The translations under genes and the position numbers were made by a program. Under the pieces are notes generated by a model. It had not been told where the DNA came from. It saw nothing but the letters and a program-made list of their open reading frames with translations, and searched no databases. Shown piece after piece: positions 30,071 to 38,881 of a stretch of DNA of 64,000 bases; the first letter of the stretch is position 1, and each line of letters starts with the position of its first letter. Origin of the DNA: JAYWGN01 sp043778255 (GTDB taxonomy: Bacteria > Bacteroidota > Bacteroidia > Chitinophagales > Chitinophagaceae); contig JAYWGN010000026.1 of the NCBI GenBank assembly GCA_043778255.1, forward strand, positions 1-64,000, read 5' to 3'.

Positions 30071-31144
30071 TTTTATAATGTAAAAGTTGTTAGTAAACCT
30101 TTCAATATTGGCTGCAACCCTTACTGAGTCAGTATCGGTTATAAATACCTGGCATTTCAATTGAGTAGTTATTAACTCAAATAATTTTTGTATTCGTATA
30201 TTATCTAATCTTTCAAATATATCGTCGAGCAGTAGTAAAGGAGTACTAGCAGTATTATGAATAGTTAGGTAGTTATATTCTGCTAACTTTAAAGCTAACA
30301 ATAATGATTTTTTTTGCCCTTGTGAGGCTATATTTTTAAAGGTTTCATTATGTAGGCTAAATAACAAATCGTCCTTGTGAATTCCTGCATTAGTACGTTG
30401 GGTTACTATATCTTTTTGTAAATTAAGTATTAGTAACTGCTCCAATTCATTGTGCTGCAATTGGCTTGTATATTGTAACTGCACAGCATCTGTGTGGTCG
30501 GCTATGTAATTATAATTAGTATTGATTAATTCAAATAATTGTATAGTACAAGCTACTCTAGTATTATATATATATTTGGCAGCTGCTACTAACTGTTCGT
30601 TTAATACCGTTAGTAGAGTAGTATTTTGCTGTTTGGTTTCATTTATTGTTTTGAGCAGTGCATTACGCTGTAGCAATATTTTATTATAGGTTTGAAGTTG
30701 TAATATGTATTGTTTGTTGCATTGACAAAGCAATATATCAATATATTTACGCCTTATTTCACTTCCTCCATTTATTATATCAATATCATCAGGTGCTATC
30801 ATTACACAAGTATTTTGCCCTATATATTGGCTTGTTTTTTTTATAAATTCTTCATTGAGGTACAGCTCTTTTTTGCCATCTTCTCGGCATATACAAGTGT
30901 AAGTGCTAAGCAAGTTGTTATGGGTAAAATTTCCATTAATTCTAAACCCTTGGCAATTTATTGTAGGTAAATTTTTATCTGTCTTTGTAAAATAACTCCT
31001 TGCAAAGCAACTATAATATATGGCATCAAGTATGTTTGTTTTGCCCGAGCCGTTATTGCCTACAAAGGCTATAATTTTATTGGTAAATGTATAGTTTGTT
31101 GCAATATGGCTTTTAAATTGTACTATGTTTATAGCGGTGAGCAA
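30065..31144 (-). CDS. recF: DNA replication and repair protein RecF
   Basis: A 359-residue SMC-like ATPase of recombination: Walker A GNNGSGKTN (29-37), the Q-loop/ABC-signature region near SQGQKKSLLLALKLAEYN and Walker B TPLLLLDDIFERLD. The frame begins with TTG at 31144 as no ATG lies close; the preceding bases form no SD. RecF loads RecA at gaps with RecO/RecR. It stands alone here with the stop overlapping the sirtuin stop. Confidence 0.93.
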   Translation of the reverse strand: MLTAINIVQFKSHIATNYTFTNKIIAFVGNNGSGKTNILDAIYYSCFARSYFTKTDKNLPTINCQGFRINGNFTHNNLLSTYTCICREDGKKELYLNEEFIKKTSQYIGQNTCVMIAPDDIDIINGGSEIRRKYIDILLCQCNKQYILQLQTYNKILLQRNALLKTINETKQQNTTLLTVLNEQLVAAAKYIYNTRVACTIQLFELINTNYNYIADHTDAVQLQYTSQLQHNELEQLLILNLQKDIVTQRTNAGIHKDDLLFSLHNETFKNIASQGQKKSLLLALKLAEYNYLTIHNTASTPLLLLDDIFERLDNIRIQKLFELITTQLKCQVFITDTDSVRVAANIERFTNNFYIIKL

Positions 31145-31207
31145 TTATTTTTATTTATAAATTTATGTGTTGTGTATAATGGTTATAATGTAGCGTAAGT
31201 AAATTGG

Positions 31208-32464
31208 CTAGTATAAATTATTTGTTGTTTGTAATACACCCTTAATATATACACCTTGTATATGGTTAGTACCAAAGCTATAGGGCATATAAGCTAAGCT
31301 AGGTATAGGTTTGGTTAGTATAAGGTTGGCTAACTTACCTACCGTTATACTACCTACCATGTGTTGTACTTGCATAGCAAAAGCTCCATTAATAGTTGCC
31401 GCATTTATAGCTGCTTCAGGTAGCATTTTAAGCTGTATGCAACTCATACTCACTACCATATTCATATTACCACTTGGCGAACTACCAGGGTTATAATCAC
31501 TTGCTATGGCTAGTGCAGCATTAGCATTAATTAGTTGCTGTGCTGGTTGGTAGGGCATTCGTAAGTAATAGGCTGCGGTGGGGAGTAATGTACCTATGGT
31601 ATTACTATTACCTAGGTCAGTACAATCCTGTTCGGTCATAGTTTCCAAATGATCAACTGATATAGCATTTAAAGCAATTGCCTTTTGCAATCCTCCTATA
31701 CTATTAAGTTGGTTAGTGTGTATTTTGCAGGGCACATTATATTGGGCTGCTGCTACCATTATTTGTTCTAATTGAGCAACGGTAAAAAAATCATTTTCAC
31801 AAAATACATCAATATAATCAGCCAATTGTTCAGTGTGTATTGTGGGTAATAATGTTTCAATTATCAGCGTAATATATTCATCTGTTTGTTGCTTATATTC
31901 CGTTGGAAAGGTATGTGCCAAATAAGTTGCTTTTATGGGTATTGCAACTGTTTCTTTTAGTTTTTTTATTACTCTAAGCATTTTTAATTCAGCTGCTACT
32001 GTAAGTCCATAGCCCGATTTTATTTCAATAGCACCAGTACCTAAGGCTATTACTTCTTTTATTCTTTGTAAAGCAGTTTCGTATAAATTGGCCTCGGTAG
32101 TTTGTTGTAGCAACAATGCTGAGTTTATAATACCGCCACCACTTGCAGCAATAGTAGCGTAAGTAGCACCGTTAATTTTTTGTACAAATTCGTTTTCTCT
32201 ACTTCCTGCATATACTATATGTGTGTGGCTATCGCAGTAGCAGGGCAATATATAGCCATTGTTACAATCAATAATTTGTGTAGTAGTTTCATGTATTGTT
32301 GGTAAGTTGTTAATGCTACCAAAGCTATCAATATAGCCCAATTCGTTTACTAATAAGTAAGCATCTTTAATACTCGGTAGTACATTCAACTGCTTACCAC
32401 GTAAGGGTTGTAGCGGATTGTGTGTACCTACTAACTCTTTTATATTTGTAAATAAAACTTGCAT
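31208..32464 (-). CDS. hutI: Imidazolonepropionase
   Basis: A 418-residue amidohydrolase-fold enzyme of histidine breakdown, opening the imidazolone ring. Signature: SHTHIVYAGSRENEFVQK, GTGAIEIKSGYGL, VDHLETM and ASDYNPGSSPSGNM provide zinc and substrate contacts. The ATG at 32464 is chosen over TTG at 32515 since MQVLFTNIKEL fits the family start. No hutH, hutU or hutG gene is near, so it is a separated single gene. Confidence 0.92.
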   Translation of the reverse strand: MQVLFTNIKELVGTHNPLQPLRGKQLNVLPSIKDAYLLVNELGYIDSFGSINNLPTIHETTTQIIDCNNGYILPCYCDSHTHIVYAGSRENEFVQKINGATYATIAASGGGIINSALLLQQTTEANLYETALQRIKEVIALGTGAIEIKSGYGLTVAAELKMLRVIKKLKETVAIPIKATYLAHTFPTEYKQQTDEYITLIIETLLPTIHTEQLADYIDVFCENDFFTVAQLEQIMVAAAQYNVPCKIHTNQLNSIGGLQKAIALNAISVDHLETMTEQDCTDLGNSNTIGTLLPTAAYYLRMPYQPAQQLINANAALAIASDYNPGSSPSGNMNMVVSMSCIQLKMLPEAAINAATINGAFAMQVQHMVGSITVGKLANLILTKPIPSLAYMPYSFGTNHIQGVYIKGVLQTTNNLY

Positions 32465-32537
32465 TGCTATTACTTTTTTTTGCCCAACAAAAAGGGCGAA
32501 GTAAACTTCACCCAATAGTATAAAAATATATTAATAA

Positions 32538-33749
32538 TTAAGCAACAGCTTTATTAACCAAACTTGCAGCTTCGCTTAGTAGTATAGCACTTTGTACTTT
32601 AAGCCCACTATCGTCTATCAGTTTTTTTGCCTGTATTGCATTAGTACCTTGTAGCCTTACTATTATAGGTACTTTTATATCTCCTAACACTTTGTAGGCA
32701 TCTATAACGCCCTGTGCTACACGGTCGCATCGAACTATGCCGCCAAATATATTGATGAGTATAGCTTTTACTTTAGGGTCTTTTAATATTATTCTAAAAC
32801 CAGCTTCTACTGTTTGTGCATTGGCACTACCACCCACATCCAAAAAGTTAGCAGGTTCGCCACCACTTAATTTTATCATATCCATAGTAGCCATAGCTAG
32901 GCCAGCACCATTTACCATACAACCTACATTACCATCAAGTTTTACAAAGTTTAGGTTGTACTCACCGGCTTCTACTTCAGTTGGGTCTTCTTCTGTTACA
33001 TCTCTTAAGGGTACTAATTCTTTATGCCTAATCAATGCATTTTCGTCGAGTATCATTTTGCAATCAACTGCAATTATTTTTTCATCACTAGTTTTAAACA
33101 ATGGGTTTATTTCCAACATTTCACAATCCAAACCAACGTAAGCACTATAGAGGTCAGTTACAAATTTGGTCATATTCTTAAATGCATCGCCACTTAACCC
33201 AAAGTTGAAAGCTATTTTACGAGCCTGAAAGCCTAACAATCCGCCACTTGGGTGTACTCTTTCTTTATATATTTTTTCGGGTGTAGTGTGTGCCACTTCT
33301 TCAATATCCATACCACCTTCGGTACTGTACATTATTACATTTTGCCCACTAGCACGGTCGAGCAGTATTGATAAATAAAACTCTTTTGTAGGGTTAGCAC
33401 CATCATAATATACATCTTGTGCTACTAATATTTTATTCACTATTTTTCCTTGTTCACCTGTTTGTATAGTTACCAAATTGCCACCTATTAAGTTAGTTGC
33501 TATTGTATTAATATCTTCAGCACTTTTGCCAACGGCAACACCACGTTGGGTAGTACCTTGTATAGTACCTTTACCTCTACCACCTGCATGTATTTGAGCT
33601 TTTACTACTGCAAATTTATTATTGTACGTTGCAAACAATTGGTTGTATGCAGCCACGGCTTCAGTTGGTGTGCTACAGGCTATACCTTCTTGTACAGGTA
33701 CATTGTAAGTTTTCAATAATTCCTTGGCTTGGTATTCATGCAATTTCAT
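32538..33749 (-). CDS. sucC: Succinyl-CoA synthetase, beta subunit
   Basis: A 403-residue ATP-grasp subunit of the TCA-cycle enzyme that makes ATP/GTP from succinyl-CoA. Motifs: MKLHEYQAKELL start, VVKAQIHAGGRGKGTIQ (ATP-grasp), LEINPLF, and NIFGGIVRCD at the phosphohistidine-facing loop. Slightly longer than E. coli SucC. The alpha subunit gene sucD is not adjacent. An imperfect -7 box TATCTTTA (33772-33779) lies upstream. Confidence 0.94.
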   Translation of the reverse strand: MKLHEYQAKELLKTYNVPVQEGIACSTPTEAVAAYNQLFATYNNKFAVVKAQIHAGGRGKGTIQGTTQRGVAVGKSAEDINTIATNLIGGNLVTIQTGEQGKIVNKILVAQDVYYDGANPTKEFYLSILLDRASGQNVIMYSTEGGMDIEEVAHTTPEKIYKERVHPSGGLLGFQARKIAFNFGLSGDAFKNMTKFVTDLYSAYVGLDCEMLEINPLFKTSDEKIIAVDCKMILDENALIRHKELVPLRDVTEEDPTEVEAGEYNLNFVKLDGNVGCMVNGAGLAMATMDMIKLSGGEPANFLDVGGSANAQTVEAGFRIILKDPKVKAILINIFGGIVRCDRVAQGVIDAYKVLGDIKVPIIVRLQGTNAIQAKKLIDDSGLKVQSAILLSEAASLVNKAVA

Positions 33750-33880
33750 GGTATAAGTATTGTTTTATTTGTAAAGATAAGTAGTTGCAGCAACATTAAT
33801 TAACTGTTAAGTGTAATGTTTTGGTTTATTAGGGTATTATTTTTTTTACAAAAAAAAGTGCACCATTAAAATTGAAAATT

Positions 33881-34513
33881 TTAGGGTAACATTATAAAGT
33901 GTTGACCAGGTTCATACTCTTTATCGAGGGCATCTATAATTGTTTTGGCATGTAGAGGGTTGCCAGTAAAGTTAGCGTTACTAGCATCAACAAATAGTGT
34001 AGTAATACGGTGCTGCTTTATGTAACTGGTGTATGTTTGTTGAATGTTAAATAAGTACTCATCGCTTATATTTTGCTCATAAGGCCGGTTACGCTTTTTT
34101 ATATTTTGTTGCAATACATTAACTGGTGCATGTAGGTATATTAATATATCGGGCAATTGAAGTTGAGTCGACATTATATCGTACAATTTTTGGTACAATC
34201 TAAACTCCTCATCTGGTAAATTAACTTTGCTAAATAATATGCATTTTGTAAATAAATAGTCGCTTACCGTTACGGTTTGAAATATATCTTTAGTAAGTCC
34301 TAAATCTTTTAATTGCTTGTACCTTTCGGCCATAAAAAACAACTCCAACGGCAATGCATGTTGGGTAGGGTTATCGTAAAATTTTGATAAAAATGGATTT
34401 TCGGCAAACTCTTCTAATACAAGTTTGCCATTATAATGTGTACATAGTAATTCTGCTAAGGTAGTTTTACCCACACCAATATTGCCCTCTATAGTTATGT
34501 AGTTGTATTTCAC
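33881..34513 (-). CDS. Deoxynucleoside kinase
   Basis: A 210-residue P-loop kinase of the dNK/dGK/dCK family for nucleotide salvage. P-loop EGNIGVGKTT (8-17), ERY motif and an arginine-rich lid RNRPYEQN. It starts with GTG at 34513. folK lies 59 bp upstream on the same strand, the usual folK-dNK arrangement in Bacteroidota. Base specificity (dA/dG versus dC/T) cannot be read from sequence alone. Confidence 0.9.
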   Translation of the reverse strand: MKYNYITIEGNIGVGKTTLAELLCTHYNGKLVLEEFAENPFLSKFYDNPTQHALPLELFFMAERYKQLKDLGLTKDIFQTVTVSDYLFTKCILFSKVNLPDEEFRLYQKLYDIMSTQLQLPDILIYLHAPVNVLQQNIKKRNRPYEQNISDEYLFNIQQTYTSYIKQHRITTLFVDASNANFTGNPLHAKTIIDALDKEYEPGQHFIMLP

Positions 34514-34572
34514 TTTTACAATAATAGCAATAAAGGTTTACTTAAAAAAGTAAAAATAATTATTGTGGAAAA

Positions 34573-35067
34573 CTAAGTATTTTCGGTTTCTAATTTTGTT
34601 ACTAACAGCAAATCTATACAATTTTTTTGTAATGTTTTTATGGGTAAATGAAGTACAGGGTGTATTTTGTTGGGTACTATTTCGGCTAATGGCGTTAGTA
34701 CAAATTGCCTATGTTGCAACTGTGCATGTGGCACTACAAGGTTAGGTTCGTTTATAATTTGATTATTATAAAACAGTATATCAATATCAATTATTCGTGC
34801 TGCATATAGGGTAGTACGTACCCTGCCCATTTGTTGCTCTATGCCTAATACAGTTGCTAATAATTGCTGTGGAGTAAGCATTGTTTTTACTACTAGTACT
34901 TGGTTTACATAATCGGGTTGTAATGTATTGCCCCAAGCAGCTGTTTGGTATAGGTGTGATTGTAATATTACTTCGCCACATTGTATTATAATTACCTGCT
35001 TTGCTAACAACAAATTATGAGCTGCATTACCAATATTAGATCCTGTAATTATGTAGGCTGTATTCAT
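34573..35067 (-). CDS. folK: 6-hydroxymethyl-dihydropterin pyrophosphokinase
   Basis: A 164-residue HPPK that pyrophosphorylates 6-hydroxymethyl-7,8-dihydropterin in folate synthesis. Motif GSNIGNAAHNL, QYQTAAWG-like YQTAAWGNT, and the signature ARIIDIDILFYNNQII followed by PHAQLQHRQFVLTPLAEI. Residues for Mg (D-x-D in DIDIL) are kept. Typical length. Followed by the dNK gene. Confidence 0.92.
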   Translation of the reverse strand: MNTAYIITGSNIGNAAHNLLLAKQVIIIQCGEVILQSHLYQTAAWGNTLQPDYVNQVLVVKTMLTPQQLLATVLGIEQQMGRVRTTLYAARIIDIDILFYNNQIINEPNLVVPHAQLQHRQFVLTPLAEIVPNKIHPVLHLPIKTLQKNCIDLLLVTKLETENT

Positions 35068-35290
35068 TTTTTTTTATTGTGTAAAAATAAATATAATTAA
35101 TTGTTGGCAAGCTTTGCGAAGCTACCTACGTTTGAAGCTTTGTTCAGGTTGGATAATAGCATTCCGTCTGCCTGTATCGTCTGCTAAATTTTTTATTTAT
35201 GGTTGAAGTTATATCCTTTTGCAAAATAGTGTTTTGTAAAGCTGAAACTAAAGCAAAATAGTTGCACAATTGTTGATTGTTATTCCGTTT

Positions 35291-35320
35291 GCCCAACTTG
35301 CACAAAACCTTTTGTTGGGC
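35291..35320. other. GCCCAAC/GTTGGGC hairpin after higA
   Basis: Inverted repeat of 7 bp arms with a 16-nt centre, 15 bp after the higA stop. The arms match the RYYYAAC/GTTRRRY ends of integron attC sites, but the spacing is shorter than usual attC. It may simply be a terminator-like hairpin. The rest of 35068-35334 (267 bp) holds nothing recognisable. Confidence 0.35.
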
Positions 35321-35334
35321 GTTCGCCTTTCTTT

Positions 35335-35655
35335 CTATGCAAGTTGAAGTTGTCTGTTTTCAATTTTTACATTAAAGTTTATCTCAGCTTTCAATGCTTT
35401 AAAAACTTTTAAAATTGTATCAATTGTTGCACTGTTTGCACTGCTTTCAAGCTTTGAAATTTGAGCTTTTTGAACTCCTACTAATTCTCCTAATTCAGCT
35501 TGTGTCAAGTTAAGTTCTTGTCTTGCTTTTTTTATCATATAACTCAACACTTCCATATTTAATTCATATTCGTAATCGTCTCTTTTTTGAGTACCTACTT
35601 TTCCAATTATATCATCTTTAACTTCATCAAGTGTATATGCTTTAAACTTTTTCAT
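35335..35655 (-). CDS. HigA-type antitoxin (XRE HTH)
   Basis: A 106-residue antitoxin. The N-terminal part is variable; the centre (about 40-95) is an XRE helix-turn-helix (LTQAELGELVGVQKAQISKLE, then SATIDTILKVFKAL). The ATG at 35655 is preferred to an upstream start that would sit inside the toxin gene. It lies 4 bp after the toxin stop. Antitoxin binds toxin and represses the pair. Confidence 0.85.
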   Translation of the reverse strand: MKKFKAYTLDEVKDDIIGKVGTQKRDDYEYELNMEVLSYMIKKARQELNLTQAELGELVGVQKAQISKLESSANSATIDTILKVFKALKAEINFNVKIENRQLQLA

Positions 35656-35659
35656 AATC

Positions 35660-36016
35660 TTACTTTTTGTTTTTTTGTTGTAAATATTGTTTACGAATTT
35701 CTTTTGCTTTATCAATTTCTTTCGAGGGAACTTTGTCAGTTTTTTTTACTATTCCGTGAGTCGCTAAAACTAAAGTTTCAATTGATTGTGATTTGTCCCA
35801 AAATGCTAAAAGTCTATACTGTAAATTTTGATATTTGGTTCTAAATTCCCAAATATCATCAGTCAATTTTTTGAAAAGCCTTGGGTCATTTGTTTGTTCC
35901 GATAAATCAATATTCCAAACAATTTTGCTTGCTGCTTTATTATCTATGCTTTTTAAAAACTCTTTAACCTCTTCAAAAAAAATTGTTTTAAAGTAACGTT
36001 CTCGTTTTTGCAACAT
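35660..36016 (-). CDS. HigB-type toxin (phage-derived Gp49-like, RelE superfamily)
   Basis: A 118-residue toxin with the Gp49/HigB signature DDIWEFRTKYQNLQYRLLAF, followed by LVLATHGIVKKTDKVPSKEIDKA and a basic tail. Family members cut mRNA on the ribosome. Toxin-first order is typical of higBA. ATG at 36016 preferred to TTG at 36022. The antitoxin gene follows. Confidence 0.85.
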   Translation of the reverse strand: MLQKRERYFKTIFFEEVKEFLKSIDNKAASKIVWNIDLSEQTNDPRLFKKLTDDIWEFRTKYQNLQYRLLAFWDKSQSIETLVLATHGIVKKTDKVPSKEIDKAKEIRKQYLQQKNKK

Positions 36017-36149
36017 TAGCAAAAGTAAAAGAAGTTTCCAATTATAGAAATTTTATTTTGCAATTTAATTCGGTCAACTAAGGTGACCCTCCTACACTTT
36101 TTTACAATAAGTAATATCCTTTATATTACATAGACTTTACCCATTATTT

Positions 36150-36170
36150 GCGATGGGTTTCACCCACCGC
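36150..36170. repeat. Palindromic repeat
   Basis: GCGATGGGT / ACCCACCGC arms around TTC (one mismatch), in the 300-bp gap upstream of higB that holds no gene. Similar palindromes are frequent near Bacteroidota mobile modules; this is from memory. Confidence 0.45.
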
Positions 36171-36262
36171 CATTTATATTATGCCTTTATAGGAATTTGC
36201 AATATCTTATACTTAGGATTGCATTTTACCAAAAAAAAATAAAAAATGGTATAAAAAACAAA

Positions 36263-36282
36263 ATTTCGGGTTGCCCCGAAAT
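36263..36282 (-). terminator. Terminator after the 247-aa lipoprotein gene
   Basis: ATTTCGGG / CCCGAAAT hairpin with T-rich tail on the minus strand, 44 bp past the gene stop. Confidence 0.7.
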
Positions 36283-36325
36283 ATTGTGTTGTTTATGCTG
36301 AACCTGCTTGCTATGAAAAATGCAG

Positions 36326-37069
36326 TTAATTTTTTGCTACTATCGTAAGTTTTAGTCCGTACCCTTCTTTATAACCGGGTGTGCTTCCATTAGGTGGTTG
36401 GTATACCCAATACAAAAATTCTTTGTACACTAAGCCCGTGCCTTTGGCAAATGTTTCTACACTGTAACTACTATCACTTGGGGCATTGGGGTTGTTAAGT
36501 ATGCCACTAGTTTCATCAACCTGCTTTACCGTTACAGTATTATTGAATGAAAGTGTACCGTAGGTTTTGGGTGTATTAAACCCTTGGTATTGAAACTCCC
36601 AATCGTATAAATATTGCAATTGGCTATACTGCCCACTACTTTCAATGTAAGTATTTCCTTTCCAACTATTGTTATCTTTTATAGGATTTAGTAACCTAAC
36701 CACTCTCAAATTATTTTCTACCGATTCAATTGTATTTGCCAAAGGCGTTACATAATAAGTACTGCTTGGCATCCATACTGGATCGGTTAATAATTTTTTT
36801 ATAAATCTGTATATACGGTAGCTTGGTCGGCCCAAATTGTCGGTTATTTGCGACTCTACTTTATCTTGTACATAGTAAGTAGTTTTAATGGGGTTAAGGT
36901 TGTAGCCTACATAATTGGTACTATCCATACGGTATATTATGTAATTGCCCACTTTCATTGGGTAATAATCGTTTGCTAATTCGTAATTTGGCTCTTCATT
37001 TTTTTTGCTGCAAGCAACAAAAATACTAGTTGCAGTTATTACAAAAAATGCGATTTTCCACAATTTCAT
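36326..37069 (-). CDS. Putative lipoprotein
   Basis: A 247-residue exported lipoprotein: signal peptide with lipobox FVACS (Cys20). The mature part has beta-rich repeated Tyr/Ser/Thr segments (YYPMKVGNYIIYRMD, VVRLLNPIKDNNSWKGN, YGTLSFNNTVTVKQVDE) but no recognised domain. It is a single gene downstream of mnmA on the same strand. Surface or periplasmic function unknown. Confidence 0.7.
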   Translation of the reverse strand: MKLWKIAFFVITATSIFVACSKKNEEPNYELANDYYPMKVGNYIIYRMDSTNYVGYNLNPIKTTYYVQDKVESQITDNLGRPSYRIYRFIKKLLTDPVWMPSSTYYVTPLANTIESVENNLRVVRLLNPIKDNNSWKGNTYIESSGQYSQLQYLYDWEFQYQGFNTPKTYGTLSFNNTVTVKQVDETSGILNNPNAPSDSSYSVETFAKGTGLVYKEFLYWVYQPPNGSTPGYKEGYGLKLTIVAKN

Positions 37070-37132
37070 AAAAAAATATTTTTATTATTATTAATATAGA
37101 CGAGTATTTGGGGCAAATAGCTGCAATTCAAT

Positions 37133-38230
37133 TTATAATTTTGCAATTATGCCTCCGCCCACTACATCGTTACCTTCGTAAAACACTGCACTTTGCCCTG
37201 GAGCAATACTTTTTACATGGTTATAGAATGTAACGTTAATACTACCGTTTTCATTGTGTAAGGTGCTTAAAGCTCCTGCATCTTTGTACCTTATTTTGGT
37301 GGTAACCTCCATATTATCGGCTATACCATCGTATTTTATAAAGTTGGGTTTTATTACTTTCATCGTTATTTCGTCAAGGTCGGCCTCGTCGCCCAGTACT
37401 ACGGTGTTGGTATCGGGTAGTATATTGGTTACATATATTGGTTTGCCAAATGCAATTTCTAAGCCCTTACGTTGCCCTATGGTATAAAAAGGATAGCCTT
37501 TGTGTTTGCCTAATATTTTGCCCGTTTTATCAACAAACAAACCGCCATTTACTTCGGCTTCTAGGTTGGGCAATTTACGTTTAAGAAAGCCACGGTAGTC
37601 ATTATCGGGTACAAAACATATTTCGTAACTCTCATTTTTTTTAGCCAATTCGGGGTAGCCCATATCGTGTGCCATTTGCCTTATTTGGGGCTTATGGTAG
37701 CCTCCAAGTGGTAGTATAGTACGGCTTAGCAAATCTTGCTGCAAGCCCCATAGCACATAGCTTTGGTCTTTGTTGCTATCAATTCCTTTTTGTATTACGT
37801 AGCGTCCGTTAGTGTGTTGGTATACACTAGCATAATGCCCTGTGGCTATGTAGTCGCAATTGAGTGCATCGGCTCGTTTGAGTAATGCCCGCCACTTTAT
37901 ATGTGTGTTGCATAGTACACAAGGGTTGGGTGTACGCCCAGCAATGTATTCATCTACAAAATTTTCAATTACAAAGTTGCCAAATTCCTCACGTATATCC
38001 AGTATAAAATGCGGAAAACCATGCTCTACCGCAGCTGCTCTTGCATCGTTAAAGCTATCTAAATTGCAGCAACCAGTTTCTTTTTTATTGTTAGTTCCAC
38101 TGGTTTCATAATCCCAGGTTTTCATAGTAATGCCAATCACCTCATAGCCTTGGTGGTGTAGCATAAGGGCGGTTACAGTACTATCAATACCGCCACTCAT
38201 AGCCACCAATACTTTTCCTTTTTTGCTCAT
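37133..38230 (-). CDS. mnmA: tRNA-specific 2-thiouridylase
   Basis: A 365-residue PP-loop enzyme thiolating U34 of Lys/Glu/Gln tRNAs. PP-loop AMSGGIDST (9-17), catalytic Cys in NPCVLCN (about 105) and the second catalytic Cys in NESYEICFVPD (about 205), as usual. Length is normal. A TAACTTTG -7 box ends 4 bp before its ATG, suggesting a leaderless transcript. Confidence 0.94.
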   Translation of the reverse strand: MSKKGKVLVAMSGGIDSTVTALMLHHQGYEVIGITMKTWDYETSGTNNKKETGCCNLDSFNDARAAAVEHGFPHFILDIREEFGNFVIENFVDEYIAGRTPNPCVLCNTHIKWRALLKRADALNCDYIATGHYASVYQHTNGRYVIQKGIDSNKDQSYVLWGLQQDLLSRTILPLGGYHKPQIRQMAHDMGYPELAKKNESYEICFVPDNDYRGFLKRKLPNLEAEVNGGLFVDKTGKILGKHKGYPFYTIGQRKGLEIAFGKPIYVTNILPDTNTVVLGDEADLDEITMKVIKPNFIKYDGIADNMEVTTKIRYKDAGALSTLHNENGSINVTFYNHVKSIAPGQSAVFYEGNDVVGGGIIAKL

Positions 38231-38234
38231 GGTA

Positions 38235-38242
38235 CAAAGTTA
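38235..38242 (-). promoter_or_regulatory. -7 box of mnmA, probably leaderless
   Basis: Minus-strand TAACTTTG, 4 bp before the ATG at 38230. Confidence 0.45.
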
Positions 38243-38360
38243 CTTATTAATTAATAATGAATAGTTAATAATGAATAGTTAATAATGAATAAATAATAAG
38301 TAATAATTAATAAGTAATAATCCCGAATACTCGGGACAAGGTGTAAAATTAAATTGCACA
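38240..38360. repeat. AT-rich simple repeats with a TCCCGA/TCGGGA hairpin
   Basis: Three copies of a 14-bp unit (TTAATAATGAATAG) followed by similar degenerate runs, then TCCCGA-ATAC-TCGGGA (38321-38336). Further down (38351-38400) TTGCACATTGA is repeated. Typical intergenic decay in this phylum; no gene. Confidence 0.7.
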
Positions 38361-38524
38361 TTGAAAATTGCACATTGAATGTTGTTTATTGAACATTACA
38401 TTCAATTTGCTCCCAATTATTAATTACCCAACCTTACTTAAGTACTGGGTTGCTTAATTATTAATTTTTCATTATTAAATAAATTTGGGGCTATCATCAT
38501 TTGTTTTTCAATGTAGCTTCTGTT

Positions 38525-38580
38525 CCCTGCCCGGCTACCACTACCCGCCGAGGCGGCGGGTGAGTTCCGCCTAAGCAGGG
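38525..38580. repeat. GC-rich palindromic island
   Basis: ACCCGCCG-AGG-CGGCGGGT hairpin (38543-38561) inside outer arms CCCTGC (38525-38530) and GCAGGG (38575-38580). Its GC content is far above its surroundings. It lies directly after the truncated phage-like gene and may be a dispersed REP-like element. Confidence 0.6.
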
Positions 38581-38610
38581 CAGCCCTTGGGCTTTTCGTT
38601 TACTAATCAG

Positions 38611-38781
38611 CTAAGTAAGCAGCTTACCACTCAGTAGCAGTAGGCTACTTCGGTCGTTAAGTTTGGCTACATCCCAAGCTTTGTCAAAAAAAGCCTTACG
38701 CTCAAAGTTGCGGTCAAACTCCTCCGCCAAGTCCACCGCTATATCTTTTACACAATCTTTAAAACTTTTGTTAAAGTCCAT
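38611..38781 (-). pseudogene. Truncated phage virion-morphogenesis-like gene (Mu gpG type)
   Basis: A 56-codon frame from ATG at 38781 to TAG at 38611. The translation (LAEEFDRNFERKAFFDKAW, then SSLLLLSGKLLT) matches the N-terminal pattern of phage virion morphogenesis proteins, which usually have about 130-160 residues, so the C-terminal two thirds are missing. The GC-rich palindrome follows. It is a likely remnant of a Mu-like prophage. Assignment by memory of the family, without a search. Confidence 0.6.
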
Positions 38782-38848
38782 TTATTTAGTTTTTTTATCT
38801 TATATTTACATTGTGGATTCTTAATTTATTAAGCTTCTACAATGGCAG

Positions 38849-38878
38849 CCCCAAATGTACTTGTACATTTGGGGTTTT
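38849..38878. terminator. Strong hairpin, terminator-like
   Basis: 12-bp perfect CCCCAAATGTAC / GTACATTTGGGG stem with a 2-nt loop, followed by TTTTGT on the plus strand. It lies between the two phage-like fragments. Confidence 0.6.
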
Positions 38879-38881
38879 GTC

